Shown here: positions 43,245-51,826 of the stretch, piece after piece
Position numbering within the stretch: position 1 is the first letter of the stretch
Layout: the number at the start of each line of letters is the position of its first letter
Assembly (NCBI RefSeq): GCF_000833025.1
Contig: NZ_CP010817.1
Span: 1,736,001-1,800,000 of the forward strand
Direction: 5' to 3'
DNA: 64,000 bases
Source: Myroides profundi
GTDB lineage: Bacteria > Bacteroidota > Bacteroidia > Flavobacteriales > Flavobacteriaceae
The notes under the pieces: generated by a model
The model's input: only the letters and a program-made list of their open reading frames with translations
Databases searched by the model: none
What the model was told of the DNA's origin: nothing
Program-made: the position numbers and the translations under genes

Positions 43245-45974
43245 ATGACAAAGTATAAAATTGCATCACTAAAAGAGTTACAGGACAAGGGTAACAATAT
43301 CGAAAGATTGCCGTTTTCGATAAGAATTTTATTGGAGAATGTTTTGCGTAATCACGATGGTTATGTGATAACAGACGAGCATTTAGACACTCTAGTTAAC
43401 TGGGATCCAAAGGGTACTGACAAAGATATTCCCTTTAAGCCAGCACGTGTTTTAATGCAAGACTTTACAGGTGTACCAGCTGTTGTAGATATTGCGTCTT
43501 TGAGAGATGAGTTCATCAGACAGGGAAAAGACGGGAATAAGATTAACCCAGCAATTCCTGTAGATTTGGTTATTGACCACTCTGTTCAGGTAGATTATTA
43601 TGGAACAGATTACTCTTATAAGGGAAATGTAGAAAAAGAATATGAGCGTAATTCTGAACGCTATGAGTTGTTAAAATGGGCTCAGCAGGAGCTAAATAAC
43701 TTCACAGTAGTTCCTCCAGGAATGGGTATTTGTCACCAGGTAAATTTAGAGTATTTAGCTAAAGGTGTTATCGAAAGAGATGGATGGGCTTTCCCAGATA
43801 CTTTAGTAGGTACAGATTCACATACACCTATGGTGAATGGTATTGGAGTTATTGCATGGGGAGTAGGAGGTATTGAAGCTGAGGCGGCTATGCTAGGACA
43901 ACCAATTTATTTTACTTGCCCAGAGGTAATCGGATTAAAACTAACGGGTAAAATACCACAAGGGGCTACTGCTACTGATATGGTATTATCTATTACGAAG
44001 ATATTGCGTCAAGTAGGAGTAGTAGGTAAATTCGTAGAAGTATTTGGCGATGGCTTAGATAATCTATCTGTGACTGATAGAGCGACTATATCTAATATGT
44101 CACCAGAGTTCGGATGTACAGTTACTTATTTCCCTATTGATAACCGTACCTTAGATTATATGCGTGCTACGAATAGAAGCGAAGAGCAGATAAACTTAGT
44201 AGAAGATTATTGTAAAAACAATATGCTATGGAGAACAGGGAAGGAGAGCATTGAGTATACTACAGTGATCGAGTTAGATCTAAATACATTAGAGCCTACA
44301 GTATCTGGACCTAAACGTCCACAAGACAAAATATTAGTAAAAGATTTAGCTACATCATTCTCTACTTTATTAGAGCAAGAGTATAATCGTACCTATACAG
44401 ATACTAAAGAGCGTAGAGAGCACGCTTGGCTATCAGAAGGAGGTTCTGGGACTGAGTTTGCTTACGAAGAGAATAAAGTTGCTAATCCTACTACAGAAGT
44501 TGTAAAAGATAGTCTGCGTACAGTTCGTATTAAACAGAAGAACAAAGAGTATGTAATAGGAGACGGAAGTATCGTTATCGCTGCTATCACGAGTTGTACG
44601 AATACATCTAATCCAGAAGTGATGATTGGAGCAGGACTAGTAGCTCGTAAAGCTATTGAGAAAGGTCTGAGAACGAAGTCATGGGTTAAGACAAGTTTAG
44701 CTCCAGGGTCTAAGGTTGTGACTCAGTATCTACAGCGCTCAGGCTTATTAGAAGACCTAGAGGCACTTCGATTCCATACAGTAGGGTACGGATGTACTTC
44801 ATGTATTGGTAACAGTGGACCTCTTCCATTACCTGTAGCAGAGGCAGTGACTAAAGGTGATTTAGTTGTAGCATCTGTATTGTCAGGGAATAGAAACTTC
44901 GAGGCTAGGGTACACCCACAAGTAAAAATGAACTTCTTGATGTCTCCGATGTTAGTTGTTGCTTATGCACTTGTAGGTAGAGTAGATATTGATTTAATTA
45001 ATGATCCTTTAGACTATGATCCTAATGGACAACCAGTGTATCTAAAAGATATATGGCCAACACATGAAGAGATTAGAGCAGTAATTAACGAATCATTGAA
45101 ACAAGAAGATTTTGAACAAGTATACAGTGTGATCTTTGAAGGTGAGCAAGACTGGAAGAACTTACAAGCGCCAACAGGCCAGAAGTTTGAATGGGATCAA
45201 CCCTCTACTTATATCAGACAAGCGCCATTCTTCGAAAACTTACCAGCTCAACCTAAGCCAATTGCAGATGTACACAATGCTAGGGTATTGTTGTATTTAG
45301 GAGATTCAGTGACTACAGACCATATTTCGCCGGCAGGAGCGTTTAATGAGAGTTCAGCAGCAGGTAAATATTTACTGTCACAAGGAGTAGAACCAAAAGA
45401 TTTTAACTCATACGGATCTAGACGTGGTAACCATGAAGTGATGATGAGAGGTACTTTTGCCAATGTGCGTATTAAGAATAAAGTAGCACAACGCGAAGGA
45501 GGATATAGTACTTATTTACCTACGAATGAATCTCTTTCTGTATTTGATACAGCGATGAAGTATCAAGAAGACAAGACTCCTTTAATAATCTTGGCTGGTA
45601 AAGAATACGGAAGTGGATCTTCTCGTGACTGGGCAGCAAAAGGAACTTATTTATTAGGAGTAAAAGCTGTTATAGCAGAAAGCTTTGAGCGTATCCATAG
45701 AAGTAACTTAATTGGTATGGGGATAGCTCCATTACAATTCTTAGAAGGCCAAACAGCTGAATCATTAGGTTTAACTGGAAAAGAGACATTCACTATCACA
45801 GGAATCGAACAAGATTTAGTACCACACAAAATACTAGAGGTAAAGGCTGTAAAAGAGAATGGAGAAACTCTTTCTTTCCAAGCTAAAGCTCGTTTTGATT
45901 CTTTAATTGAAATAGAGTATTATAAAAACGATGGTATTCTACAATATGTATTGAGAGACTATCTAAAAAATTAA
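43245..45974 (+). CDS. acnA: aconitate hydratase (AcnA/IRP type)
   Basis: The 909-residue TCA-cycle enzyme interconverts citrate and isocitrate with a [4Fe-4S] cluster. Three cluster cysteines are visible in AAITSCTNTSNP and GYGCTSCIGNSG. The domain order is that of AcnA/IRP1: LVGTDSHTPMVNGIGV early, GDSVTTDHISPAGAF and AGKEYGSGSSRDWAAKG in the C-terminal swivel domain. Full length. A terminator lies about 255 nt past the stop. Confidence 0.97.
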   Translation: MTKYKIASLKELQDKGNNIERLPFSIRILLENVLRNHDGYVITDEHLDTLVNWDPKGTDKDIPFKPARVLMQDFTGVPAVVDIASLRDEFIRQGKDGNKINPAIPVDLVIDHSVQVDYYGTDYSYKGNVEKEYERNSERYELLKWAQQELNNFTVVPPGMGICHQVNLEYLAKGVIERDGWAFPDTLVGTDSHTPMVNGIGVIAWGVGGIEAEAAMLGQPIYFTCPEVIGLKLTGKIPQGATATDMVLSITKILRQVGVVGKFVEVFGDGLDNLSVTDRATISNMSPEFGCTVTYFPIDNRTLDYMRATNRSEEQINLVEDYCKNNMLWRTGKESIEYTTVIELDLNTLEPTVSGPKRPQDKILVKDLATSFSTLLEQEYNRTYTDTKERREHAWLSEGGSGTEFAYEENKVANPTTEVVKDSLRTVRIKQKNKEYVIGDGSIVIAAITSCTNTSNPEVMIGAGLVARKAIEKGLRTKSWVKTSLAPGSKVVTQYLQRSGLLEDLEALRFHTVGYGCTSCIGNSGPLPLPVAEAVTKGDLVVASVLSGNRNFEARVHPQVKMNFLMSPMLVVAYALVGRVDIDLINDPLDYDPNGQPVYLKDIWPTHEEIRAVINESLKQEDFEQVYSVIFEGEQDWKNLQAPTGQKFEWDQPSTYIRQAPFFENLPAQPKPIADVHNARVLLYLGDSVTTDHISPAGAFNESSAAGKYLLSQGVEPKDFNSYGSRRGNHEVMMRGTFANVRIKNKVAQREGGYSTYLPTNESLSVFDTAMKYQEDKTPLIILAGKEYGSGSSRDWAAKGTYLLGVKAVIAESFERIHRSNLIGMGIAPLQFLEGQTAESLGLTGKETFTITGIEQDLVPHKILEVKAVKENGETLSFQAKARFDSLIEIEYYKNDGILQYVLRDYLKN

Positions 45975-46229
45975 AAATTGTTGGCTTTCAGCCATAACGT
46001 ACTTAGATGACAGGCACCTTCGCTCTAATTAGAAACAAGGAATTGTTTGCAAATAGCTAAGTATGAATAATTAAACTCAAAATATGCAATAGACATATAA
46101 ACGAGAAATAATGATACAAAATAGGTCTGAATTAGTGATACAAGCATACAATAGTATGGCTTTAGAGCTAATGAAAGAGCTATGAAGTAGAATGGCTTTG
46201 TAGTATTTGGCTAATGTTTATTTTGGGAT
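45975..46229. other. acnA 3' untranslated region with a possible 24-codon frame
   Basis: About 255 bp separate the acnA stop from its hairpin terminator, a long 3' UTR. A short ATG frame at 46111-46185 encodes a helix-like 24-residue peptide (MIQNRSELVIQAYNS...). There is no strong evidence that it is translated; a stable 3'-derived RNA is an alternative. Confidence 0.35.
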
Positions 46230-46266
46230 AAAGCTATCTAGTGGTAACGCTAGGTAGCTTTTTTAA
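46230..46266 (+). terminator. distal terminator of acnA
   Basis: Arms AAAGCTATCTAG (46230-46241) and CTAGGTAGCTTT (46250-46261), twelve pairs with one T-G, are followed by Ts. Confidence 0.85.
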
Positions 46267-46376
46267 ATTAAATTAAGAATTGTTAGAAATCCATGATGTG
46301 ACGCGCATTAAAATCGTCATTCGTCATTTGAAATTCGTAATTAATTTCTAATTCCTAATTGAAAATTTATAATTAA

Positions 46377-46412
46377 AAAAGGGCTATCTTATTTAAAAGA
46401 CAGCCCTTTTCT
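46377..46412 (-). terminator. terminator of the OmpA-family gene
   Basis: Arms 46377-46390 and 46397-46410 pair with one mismatch (core AAAAGGGCT/AGCCCTTTT). A U-rich sequence follows on the minus strand. Confidence 0.8.
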
Positions 46413-46430
46413 TTATTTTAATAACTAAAA

Positions 46431-47264
46431 TTATTTAGTCATACTTTTCATTTCTTTCTCGATCATATCGTAGAATTGATCAATCTTAGGAAGTAAAACG
46501 ATTCTAGTTCTTCTGTTTCTAGCTCTGTTTTCAGGAGTATCGTTTTCTACTAATGGTACATACTCTCCACGTCCTGAAGCAACTAATTGACCAGGGTTTA
46601 ATTGGAAGTCATTTTGTAAAACTTGAACGATAGATACCGCACGTTTAACACTTAGATCCCAGTTGTCTCTCATCATTGCGTTTTTGATAGATACGTTATC
46701 TGTGTGTCCTTCTACCATTACTTCGAAGTCTGGTTTGCTCTTAGCGATAGCAGCTACTTTAGCTAATACACGTTTAGCCTCAGAACTTACTTCATAACCA
46801 GCTGTTTTGAATAATAATTTGTCAGCGATAGAGATGTATACTACACCTTTTTCTACGTTAACTTGGATATCTGGATCATCGAAACCAACTTCTTTCTTCA
46901 CACTTCTTACTAAAGCTAAAGTAACAGAGTCTTTCTTCGTGATTGCATCTTGAAGACGAGTGATCTTAAGATCTTTCTCTTTCATGCTCTCCAAAGTTTT
47001 CTCTAAGTTTTCAGCACCTTTAGAAGTTAACATAGTCATGTTACCCATATTGCTTAATAAGTCAGAGTTGTTCTTTTTCAAATGCTCGATCTCGTTAGAG
47101 AAAGCATTTCTCTCAGCTAAAGCAGAGTTTAGTTTTATAGTACATGTATTTAATAAATCTTGTACTTCTTTGTTTTTAGCTTCTAAGTCTGCAATTTTCT
47201 GTTTTGTACCACAAGAACCTAATGTCAAGGCTAAAACAGATAATCCTAAAACTACTTTTTTCAT
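46431..47264 (-). CDS. OmpA-family peptidoglycan-binding lipoprotein
   Basis: The roughly 277-residue protein starts at the ATG at 47264, giving a clean lipoprotein signal (MKKVVLGLSVLALTLGSC). An in-frame upstream extension to 47303 would spoil the signal peptide. A coiled-coil of about 100 residues follows (IADLEAKNKEVQDLL onward). The OmpA C-terminal domain carries the peptidoglycan-binding signature VEGHTDNVSIKNAMMRDNWDLS and ASGRGEYVPL...NRARNRRTRI. It should tether the outer membrane to the cell wall. A TATATTTG box lies at 47292-47299 on the minus strand. Confidence 0.93.
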   Translation of the reverse strand: MKKVVLGLSVLALTLGSCGTKQKIADLEAKNKEVQDLLNTCTIKLNSALAERNAFSNEIEHLKKNNSDLLSNMGNMTMLTSKGAENLEKTLESMKEKDLKITRLQDAITKKDSVTLALVRSVKKEVGFDDPDIQVNVEKGVVYISIADKLLFKTAGYEVSSEAKRVLAKVAAIAKSKPDFEVMVEGHTDNVSIKNAMMRDNWDLSVKRAVSIVQVLQNDFQLNPGQLVASGRGEYVPLVENDTPENRARNRRTRIVLLPKIDQFYDMIEKEMKSMTK

Positions 47265-47343
47265 AATTAAAAAATGATTGAATTGTTTTGTCAAATATAG
47301 CAAATAGATGGCAATATAGAAAGAAAAGCCTAAACTATTTTAA

Positions 47344-48342
47344 TTAGAATATTCTAATATAAGTCTTACGTTTTTGAATATAATATAATTTAACAATTGA
47401 TTTAGTTCGATAATACTCTTTTACAGGAGATTTTGATACCTTTTTTTTGAAGATAGGAATGCGTTTGTAAAATGCAAAGTGAGAACGAACAATTGCAAAG
47501 CAATGTTTGGGTTGCAACATTAGCATATATCTTACCCCTGCGATGCCGTCTAAGCACAATCTTAAAAAGATAGTAGAGAACTTGCCTTTAGAAGGTAGAT
47601 TTTTATACAAAGTAAGTAGAGAGTTCCTAAAGTTAAGATAAGTCTTCTTTGGACTCTGATACTTTAAAGTTGCTCCACCAACGTGATACACAGTAGAATA
47701 CCCTGTGTACTTAATCTTATATCCCAGATGATGTGCTCGCCAGCATAAGTCTATTTCTTCTTGATGAGCAAAGTAGTCTTCATCGAGTCCACCTAGTTTT
47801 TGGTAAACTTCATTACGGATAAAAAAGCAAGCACCTGAAGCCCAGAAGATATCTATAATATCATTGTATTGTCCTTTATCTTCTTCTATGGTATCGAAGA
47901 TACGCCCTCTACAGAATGGGAATCCGTACGAATCTATAAAACCACCTGCAGCACCTGCATACTCAAAGTGCGTTTTGCGTTTATAGTCAAGAATTTTAGG
48001 CTGTACAATAGCTACTCGAGGTTGTTTGTCAAATATTTCTTCTACCGAGTCTAACCAATTTTCGGTTACTTCGATATCTGAATTCAACAGTACTAAGTAA
48101 GGTTCTTGAATATCTTTTAACCCTTCATTATATCCTTGAGCAAAACCATAGTTTTGCTTATTCTGAATAATATGAACAGAAGGAAATTCTTGTTCTAGAA
48201 CAGCTATAGACTGATCAGTAGAAGCATTATCGATAACGTATATATTAGCTTTGTCCGAATACTTCAGTACAGAAGGAAGAAACTGTCTTAACAGCTGTTC
48301 TCCATTCCAATTTAAAATAGCTACGGCAAACTTTTTATTCAT
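47344..48342 (-). CDS. family 2 glycosyltransferase (rhamnosyltransferase-like)
   Basis: The 332-residue protein has a GT-A fold beginning VAILNWNGEQLLRQFLPSV, with IYVIDNASTDQS, the LLNSDIEVTENWLD metal/nucleotide motif and EEIDLCWRAHHLGYKIKY. The C-terminal 80 residues are basic and hydrophobic, probably membrane-associated. Likely role is assembly of surface polysaccharide; donor unknown. It lies alone on the minus strand next to a repeat-rich gap. Confidence 0.88.
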   Translation of the reverse strand: MNKKFAVAILNWNGEQLLRQFLPSVLKYSDKANIYVIDNASTDQSIAVLEQEFPSVHIIQNKQNYGFAQGYNEGLKDIQEPYLVLLNSDIEVTENWLDSVEEIFDKQPRVAIVQPKILDYKRKTHFEYAGAAGGFIDSYGFPFCRGRIFDTIEEDKGQYNDIIDIFWASGACFFIRNEVYQKLGGLDEDYFAHQEEIDLCWRAHHLGYKIKYTGYSTVYHVGGATLKYQSPKKTYLNFRNSLLTLYKNLPSKGKFSTIFLRLCLDGIAGVRYMLMLQPKHCFAIVRSHFAFYKRIPIFKKKVSKSPVKEYYRTKSIVKLYYIQKRKTYIRIF

Positions 48343-48598
48343 TTTGTTTTTCTTTTTTGTGAAATCGTTTTTTTGTGATGTCGTTTAGTATCCGACTCTC
48401 GCTGCGCAAAGTCTCCCGACTTTGAGCTATTATAGTTTTGTAAGACTGTAAACCGTTTACTGTCAGCTAATCGGTGAAATCGTGATGTCGTTTAGCATAT
48501 GTTATCAATATATAGTGTATCACATCATCTAAGTACATTATGCCCGTAGGGCAATGCTGTCAACCGTTCACTGTCAACTGTCAACCATTCACTGTTAA
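48343..48598. repeat. intergenic cluster of degenerate short repeats
   Basis: GTGAAATCGT...GATGTCGTTTAG is present twice (about 48358-48390 and 48474-48495). CAACCGTTCACTGTCAACTG-like units repeat at 48559-48600, and a GTCTCCCGACTTTG module at 48411-48425 is related in inverse orientation to the tandem repeats at 55.9 kb. No coding potential. Confidence 0.65.
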
Positions 48599-49063
48599 CT
48601 AATTCTTCCTTCCTAATTCCTCATTATAATTTGGCAATTCTCTTAAGAACACATATTTACTATTTTCGTAATCCATTTGACAGTAGTAATGATTTAGCCC
48701 ATTGGTGACATACAGATAGGTTGATCTTAATTGAAAATTATAACGAGCAATCTGATCAAATGTTGTTTGGGTAATTTTTATCTCAGGTGCTTTACACTCT
48801 ATGAGCATAAAGATTTCACCATTAGGTCTAAAAATCACCACATCATATCGTTTCGTCATTCCATTAATTCTCACTACTTTCTCTACACTGATGAGGGAAA
48901 GAGGATAACCTTTAGTATAGATCAAATCATGTACCACATGCTGTCTTACCCATTCCTCAGGAGTAAGCTGAATAAACTTTTTACGGATAACATCAAAAAT
49001 AGATAGCTTATTTTCACTATTTTTGAAACGAAAATCAAACGGTGGGAAATTCAGTCTTTGCAT
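48599..49063 (-). CDS. orphan type I restriction HsdR N-terminal-domain protein
   Basis: The 154-residue protein contains a PD-(D/E)XK nuclease-like core (YDVVIFRPNGEIFMLIECKAP: Asp then ECK) of the HsdR-N domain without the helicase part of HsdR and without hsdM or hsdS nearby. Such orphans are common beside holA in Flavobacteriaceae, so it is probably a resident gene and not a restriction system. The ATG at 49063 is chosen; the only upstream in-frame starts are non-ATG and overlap holA. Its promoter abuts the ATG (see 49068-49100). Confidence 0.85.
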   Translation of the reverse strand: MQRLNFPPFDFRFKNSENKLSIFDVIRKKFIQLTPEEWVRQHVVHDLIYTKGYPLSLISVEKVVRINGMTKRYDVVIFRPNGEIFMLIECKAPEIKITQTTFDQIARYNFQLRSTYLYVTNGLNHYYCQMDYENSKYVFLRELPNYNEELGRKN

Positions 49064-49067
49064 AAAG

Positions 49068-49100
49068 CAAAGATATTTTTTTTCTACTGGTATTGAGCAA
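49068..49100 (-). promoter_or_regulatory. promoter predicting a leaderless mRNA for the HsdR-N gene
   Basis: On the minus strand TTG (49098-49100) is followed after 22 nt by TATCTTTG (49068-49075), then CTTT and the ATG. The box ends 4 nt before the ATG, so transcription should start at or very near the start codon. Confidence 0.65.
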
Positions 49101-49117
49101 TATTTAAAACTAATATT

Positions 49118-50122
49118 TTGGATCAAGTAAAGGACATAATAAAGAATATAAAGGCAGGGAATGCTGCTCCTATATATTTTTTGATGGGGGAAGAACCGTA
49201 TTATATTGATAAAATCTCTGAGTATATTGAAGATAATCTATTGACAGAAGAAGAGAAGGGGTTTAATCAAATGGTATTATATGGGCGAGATGTCACTGTT
49301 CAAGACATTGTTTCTAATGCAAAGCGATTCCCTTTAATGGCAGAAAAGCAAGTTGTCATTGTTAAAGAAGCTCAAGAGTTAGCACGTTCTATAGACCAAT
49401 TAGAATCTTATGCTGCACAAGTACAACCTTCTACCGTATTAGTATTCTGCTATAAGTACAAAACATTAGACAAAAGAAAGAAGATTTACAAGGCGATAGA
49501 GAAGTCTGGTATCATATTTGAAAGTAAGAAGTTAAAAGAGTATCAGATAGAAGCTTGGCTTAAGAAATTACTAACTGCAAAAGGGTATAGTATAGATCCT
49601 AAAGCTTCTGCAATGCTAGTAGAGTTCTTAGGAACAGATTTGTCTAAAATAGCGAATGAGATAGATAAACTGGCTTTAATTGTACCAAAAGGAGTACAAA
49701 TCACAGCAGAAGTAGTAGAAAAGAACATCGGAATAAGTAAAGATTTTAATAATTTTGAATTGATTAAAGCTATTGTAGACCGCAATCAGCTCAAAGCGTA
49801 TAAAATTGCAAATTACTTTGCACAGAACCCAAAGAATAACCCAATCGTATTGACAATGGGGCTTGTTTATTCTTATTTTTCTAAGCTTTTGTTGTACCAT
49901 GGATTGAAAGATAAGTCACCATCTAACGTGATGAAACAATTAAAAGTGAGTCAATACGCAATAAAAGACTACGAAATGGGTTTTAGAATCTATAAGATGA
50001 AGCAAGTCAGTAGTATCATTGCACATCTAAAGGATGTAGACCTTAAAAGTAAGGGAGTAGGAGCTCAGGCGATGCCACAAGGAGAACTGCTTAAGGAGAT
50101 GTTAATCAAAATATTTAATTAA
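49118..50122 (+). CDS. holA: DNA polymerase III subunit delta (TTG start)
   Basis: The 334-residue clamp-loader subunit opens the beta clamp for loading. Typical segments are AAPIYFLMGEEPYYIDKISEYI, NAKRFPLMAEKQVVIVKEAQ, LVFCYKYKTLDKRKK and FNNFELIKAIVDRNQLKAYKIA (quoted in part). The frame opens with TTG at 49118-49120, and residues directly after it (DQVKDIIKNIKAGN) match the usual N-terminus of the family, so TTG is the best start. It is divergent from the HsdR-N gene, with 54 bp between start codons. Confidence 0.93.
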   Translation: MDQVKDIIKNIKAGNAAPIYFLMGEEPYYIDKISEYIEDNLLTEEEKGFNQMVLYGRDVTVQDIVSNAKRFPLMAEKQVVIVKEAQELARSIDQLESYAAQVQPSTVLVFCYKYKTLDKRKKIYKAIEKSGIIFESKKLKEYQIEAWLKKLLTAKGYSIDPKASAMLVEFLGTDLSKIANEIDKLALIVPKGVQITAEVVEKNIGISKDFNNFELIKAIVDRNQLKAYKIANYFAQNPKNNPIVLTMGLVYSYFSKLLLYHGLKDKSPSNVMKQLKVSQYAIKDYEMGFRIYKMKQVSSIIAHLKDVDLKSKGVGAQAMPQGELLKEMLIKIFN

Positions 50123-50134
50123 AATAAATAAATA

Positions 50135-50323
50135 ATGCCGAACAATTTAAACAAGAATAAGATTCTAGGATATGCTACGTTGATTATGATTATGATGGGT
50201 ATCTTATTAATCTGTCTAGGAGCATTTAAATATTCCGAAATCGCAGGGTGGGGATTCACAGCTGTAGGAATCGGTTTCTTTGCAATAGCATGGGTTTTTA
50301 ACGCTTTAAAAGGAAGAGTATAA
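50135..50323 (+). CDS. CAL67264-family small membrane protein
   Basis: The 62-residue protein has two membrane segments (about residues 14-31 and 38-57) and the conserved features KILGYATLIMIMMGI, GWGFTAVGIGFFAIAWVFNALKGR of a small family confined to Flavobacteriia. The function is unknown. It follows holA by 12 nt and shares its terminator. Confidence 0.88.
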   Translation: MPNNLNKNKILGYATLIMIMMGILLICLGAFKYSEIAGWGFTAVGIGFFAIAWVFNALKGRV

Positions 50324-50370
50324 GTTTAAAAAAGAAGAGGAGAGCATTGCTCTCCTCTTCTTTTTTAAAC
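50324..50370. terminator. terminator after holA operon, 23-bp perfect palindrome arms
   Basis: Arms 50324-50346 and 50348-50370 are perfect reverse complements around a single T. The core is AGAAGAGGAGAGCA with A/T tails on both sides, so it can act in both directions. Confidence 0.9.
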
Positions 50371-50442
50371 AATTAAGAATTAGGAATTAAAAATTAAGAA
50401 TGTTTGGCTTCGCCATGAGATATGTATATATGTCCTATCGGT

Positions 50443-50502
50443 GCACATATCATGCAATCGCTAGGTTCGCGTTATTGCGTATTTTTAATCCGTGATATAT
50501 AT
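50443..50502. repeat. palindrome-like dispersed repeat, copy 1
   Basis: The unit reads CATATCATGCAATCGCTA...CGCGTTATTGCGTATTTTTAAT...GTGATATAT. Its ends (ATATCA/TGATAT) and inner parts (GCAATCGC/GCGTTATTGC) are roughly inverted. Copy 2 starts 142 bp further on. Confidence 0.7.
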
Positions 50503-50584
50503 CCGTAATCGTAGGGCTGTATCCCTTTAAACAATTACGAATTTCAAATTAACAATTACGAATCTTAGCCCTTCGGGCTTTAGT

Positions 50585-50643
50585 TACGCATATCACGCAA
50601 TCGCTACGTTTGCGTTATCGCATTTTTAATTCATGATATATCA
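50585..50643. repeat. palindrome-like dispersed repeat, copy 2
   Basis: This copy matches copy 1 over most of about 55 bases (ATATCACGCAATCGCTA, TTGCGTTATCGCATTTTTAAT, ATGATATATC). It is preceded by a GCCCTTCGGGC-type hairpin. Confidence 0.7.
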
Positions 50644-51572
50644 CTATCCCAAATACCTACCCGAATTCTTCCGACTACCTATATAGCCCATCTATATTTA
50701 ATGACGTATAACCGTCCAATATATCCATTCAACTTCAATTAAAAAATTGATCAACTTTTTTGAAAAAAAACACATTCTTTTTTTCAAAAATGCATCTATT
50801 TATCATCAAAAAATCTTATTTCTCCCTTAAAAGCCCCCTCTTTTTACCGCATTTTCTTCTCATTTCAGTGAAATAAGACTTGAAAAGCAAAAAAGTGTAT
50901 ACTTTTTTTTAAACCTGTTTTCATTTAACTAATTGATAATTAGTCATTTGTTTTAAATTGAGATGTTGTTGTACTCAACGCTATATAGCTCTTAACCCCA
51001 GTAAACTCAGGGCTTCTTCTTGGATCCTTGGACAGTTGTAGGACAATGCTAGGACTTTAGTGGGCTAAATAAGGCTTTTGTCGAAGGATGCTCCTTTTGT
51101 ACTCTGGGTATTCTTCTTGTATGTAGTGTGAAGGTGTGGTAGTGGTGAATATGGCTATCAAAATGGGTAGCTTCAGATGAATTGTTGTTCCCAAAAAGGA
51201 CATATTATAAGAGTTGTAAAAGATGTCTTTGTAATTAAAGATAAAGTGCCGATGCTACAACAACGAATAAATACCCCAATTAAGATTAATAAATTAGCAG
51301 TGAGTTTAGATAGTCAACCTTCGATGTTATACAGGGTTTACTTAGATTGTTATGTGAAGAGTCAATAGCACTGATATTAGAATGAATAGATGCTATGCGT
51401 CATGTATATTTGTTCATCACATCAGTAGAGACGGAATACTTCCGTCTAACACACAGTTAGATCCCAATGGATAGAAAGCCCTTATTCAAGGGGGTGATGT
51501 TTAAACTTGCCACACGTGTTTCATATGTTGTGTTCTGTGTTTAAAGCCGTCCACTGAATCCACAATATATAT

Positions 51573-51656
51573 CATCCTGACGATAGGAGGGATTTCATTC
51601 CATTCTCACTCACGTCCTCTATGTCATCCCGACAAAGGAGGGATCTCATCCTATTG
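51573..51656. repeat. two TCATCCYGAC...GGAGGGAT direct repeats
   Basis: ATCATCCTGACGATAGGAGGGATTTCATTCC and a closely related GTCATCCCGACAAAGGAGGGATCTCATCC (both quoted in shortened form: TCATCCTGACGATAGGAGGG and TCATCCCGACAAAGGAGGG) lie about 45 bp apart just upstream of the KAP gene. Confidence 0.6.
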
Positions 51657-51826
51657 GTGTGTAGATATTTATGAGATACTGTTGTTTACTCAATAATTCG
51701 CAATGTTTACGGTTTTCCATATTAAAGTTAGTAATGAAGTAGTTATGTTTGTAGGAAAGTGTTGGAGATAATAATATTTGGATGTTATATGAATAAGAGT
51801 TAACTATTACTAACGAGTTATATATT

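Larger units (their letters stand above)
50371..51826. other. repeat-rich non-coding region before the KAP NTPase
   Basis: About 1.45 kb without a believable gene. It contains AAT-rich AATTAAGAATTAGGAATT/CAATTACGAATTT units (50370-50400, 50531-50565), a pair of palindrome-like direct repeats (listed separately), a perfect 13-bp A/T hairpin near 50757-50792, a hairpin AGACGGAA-TAC-TTCCGTCT near 51430-51448, and two TCATCCYGAC units. A 63-codon frame at 51177-51368 lacks coding features. Confidence 0.55.

Noticed and set aside
48599..49063. Type I restriction-modification system
   Set aside because: Only the HsdR N-terminal domain is present; no helicase domain, hsdM or hsdS. The gene appears to be a conserved orphan beside holA.
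51177..51368. 63-codon open frame on the plus strand in the repeat region
   Set aside because: Composition is not protein-like, it lies among repeats and has no ribosome binding site or family match. A remnant of an old gene cannot be excluded.
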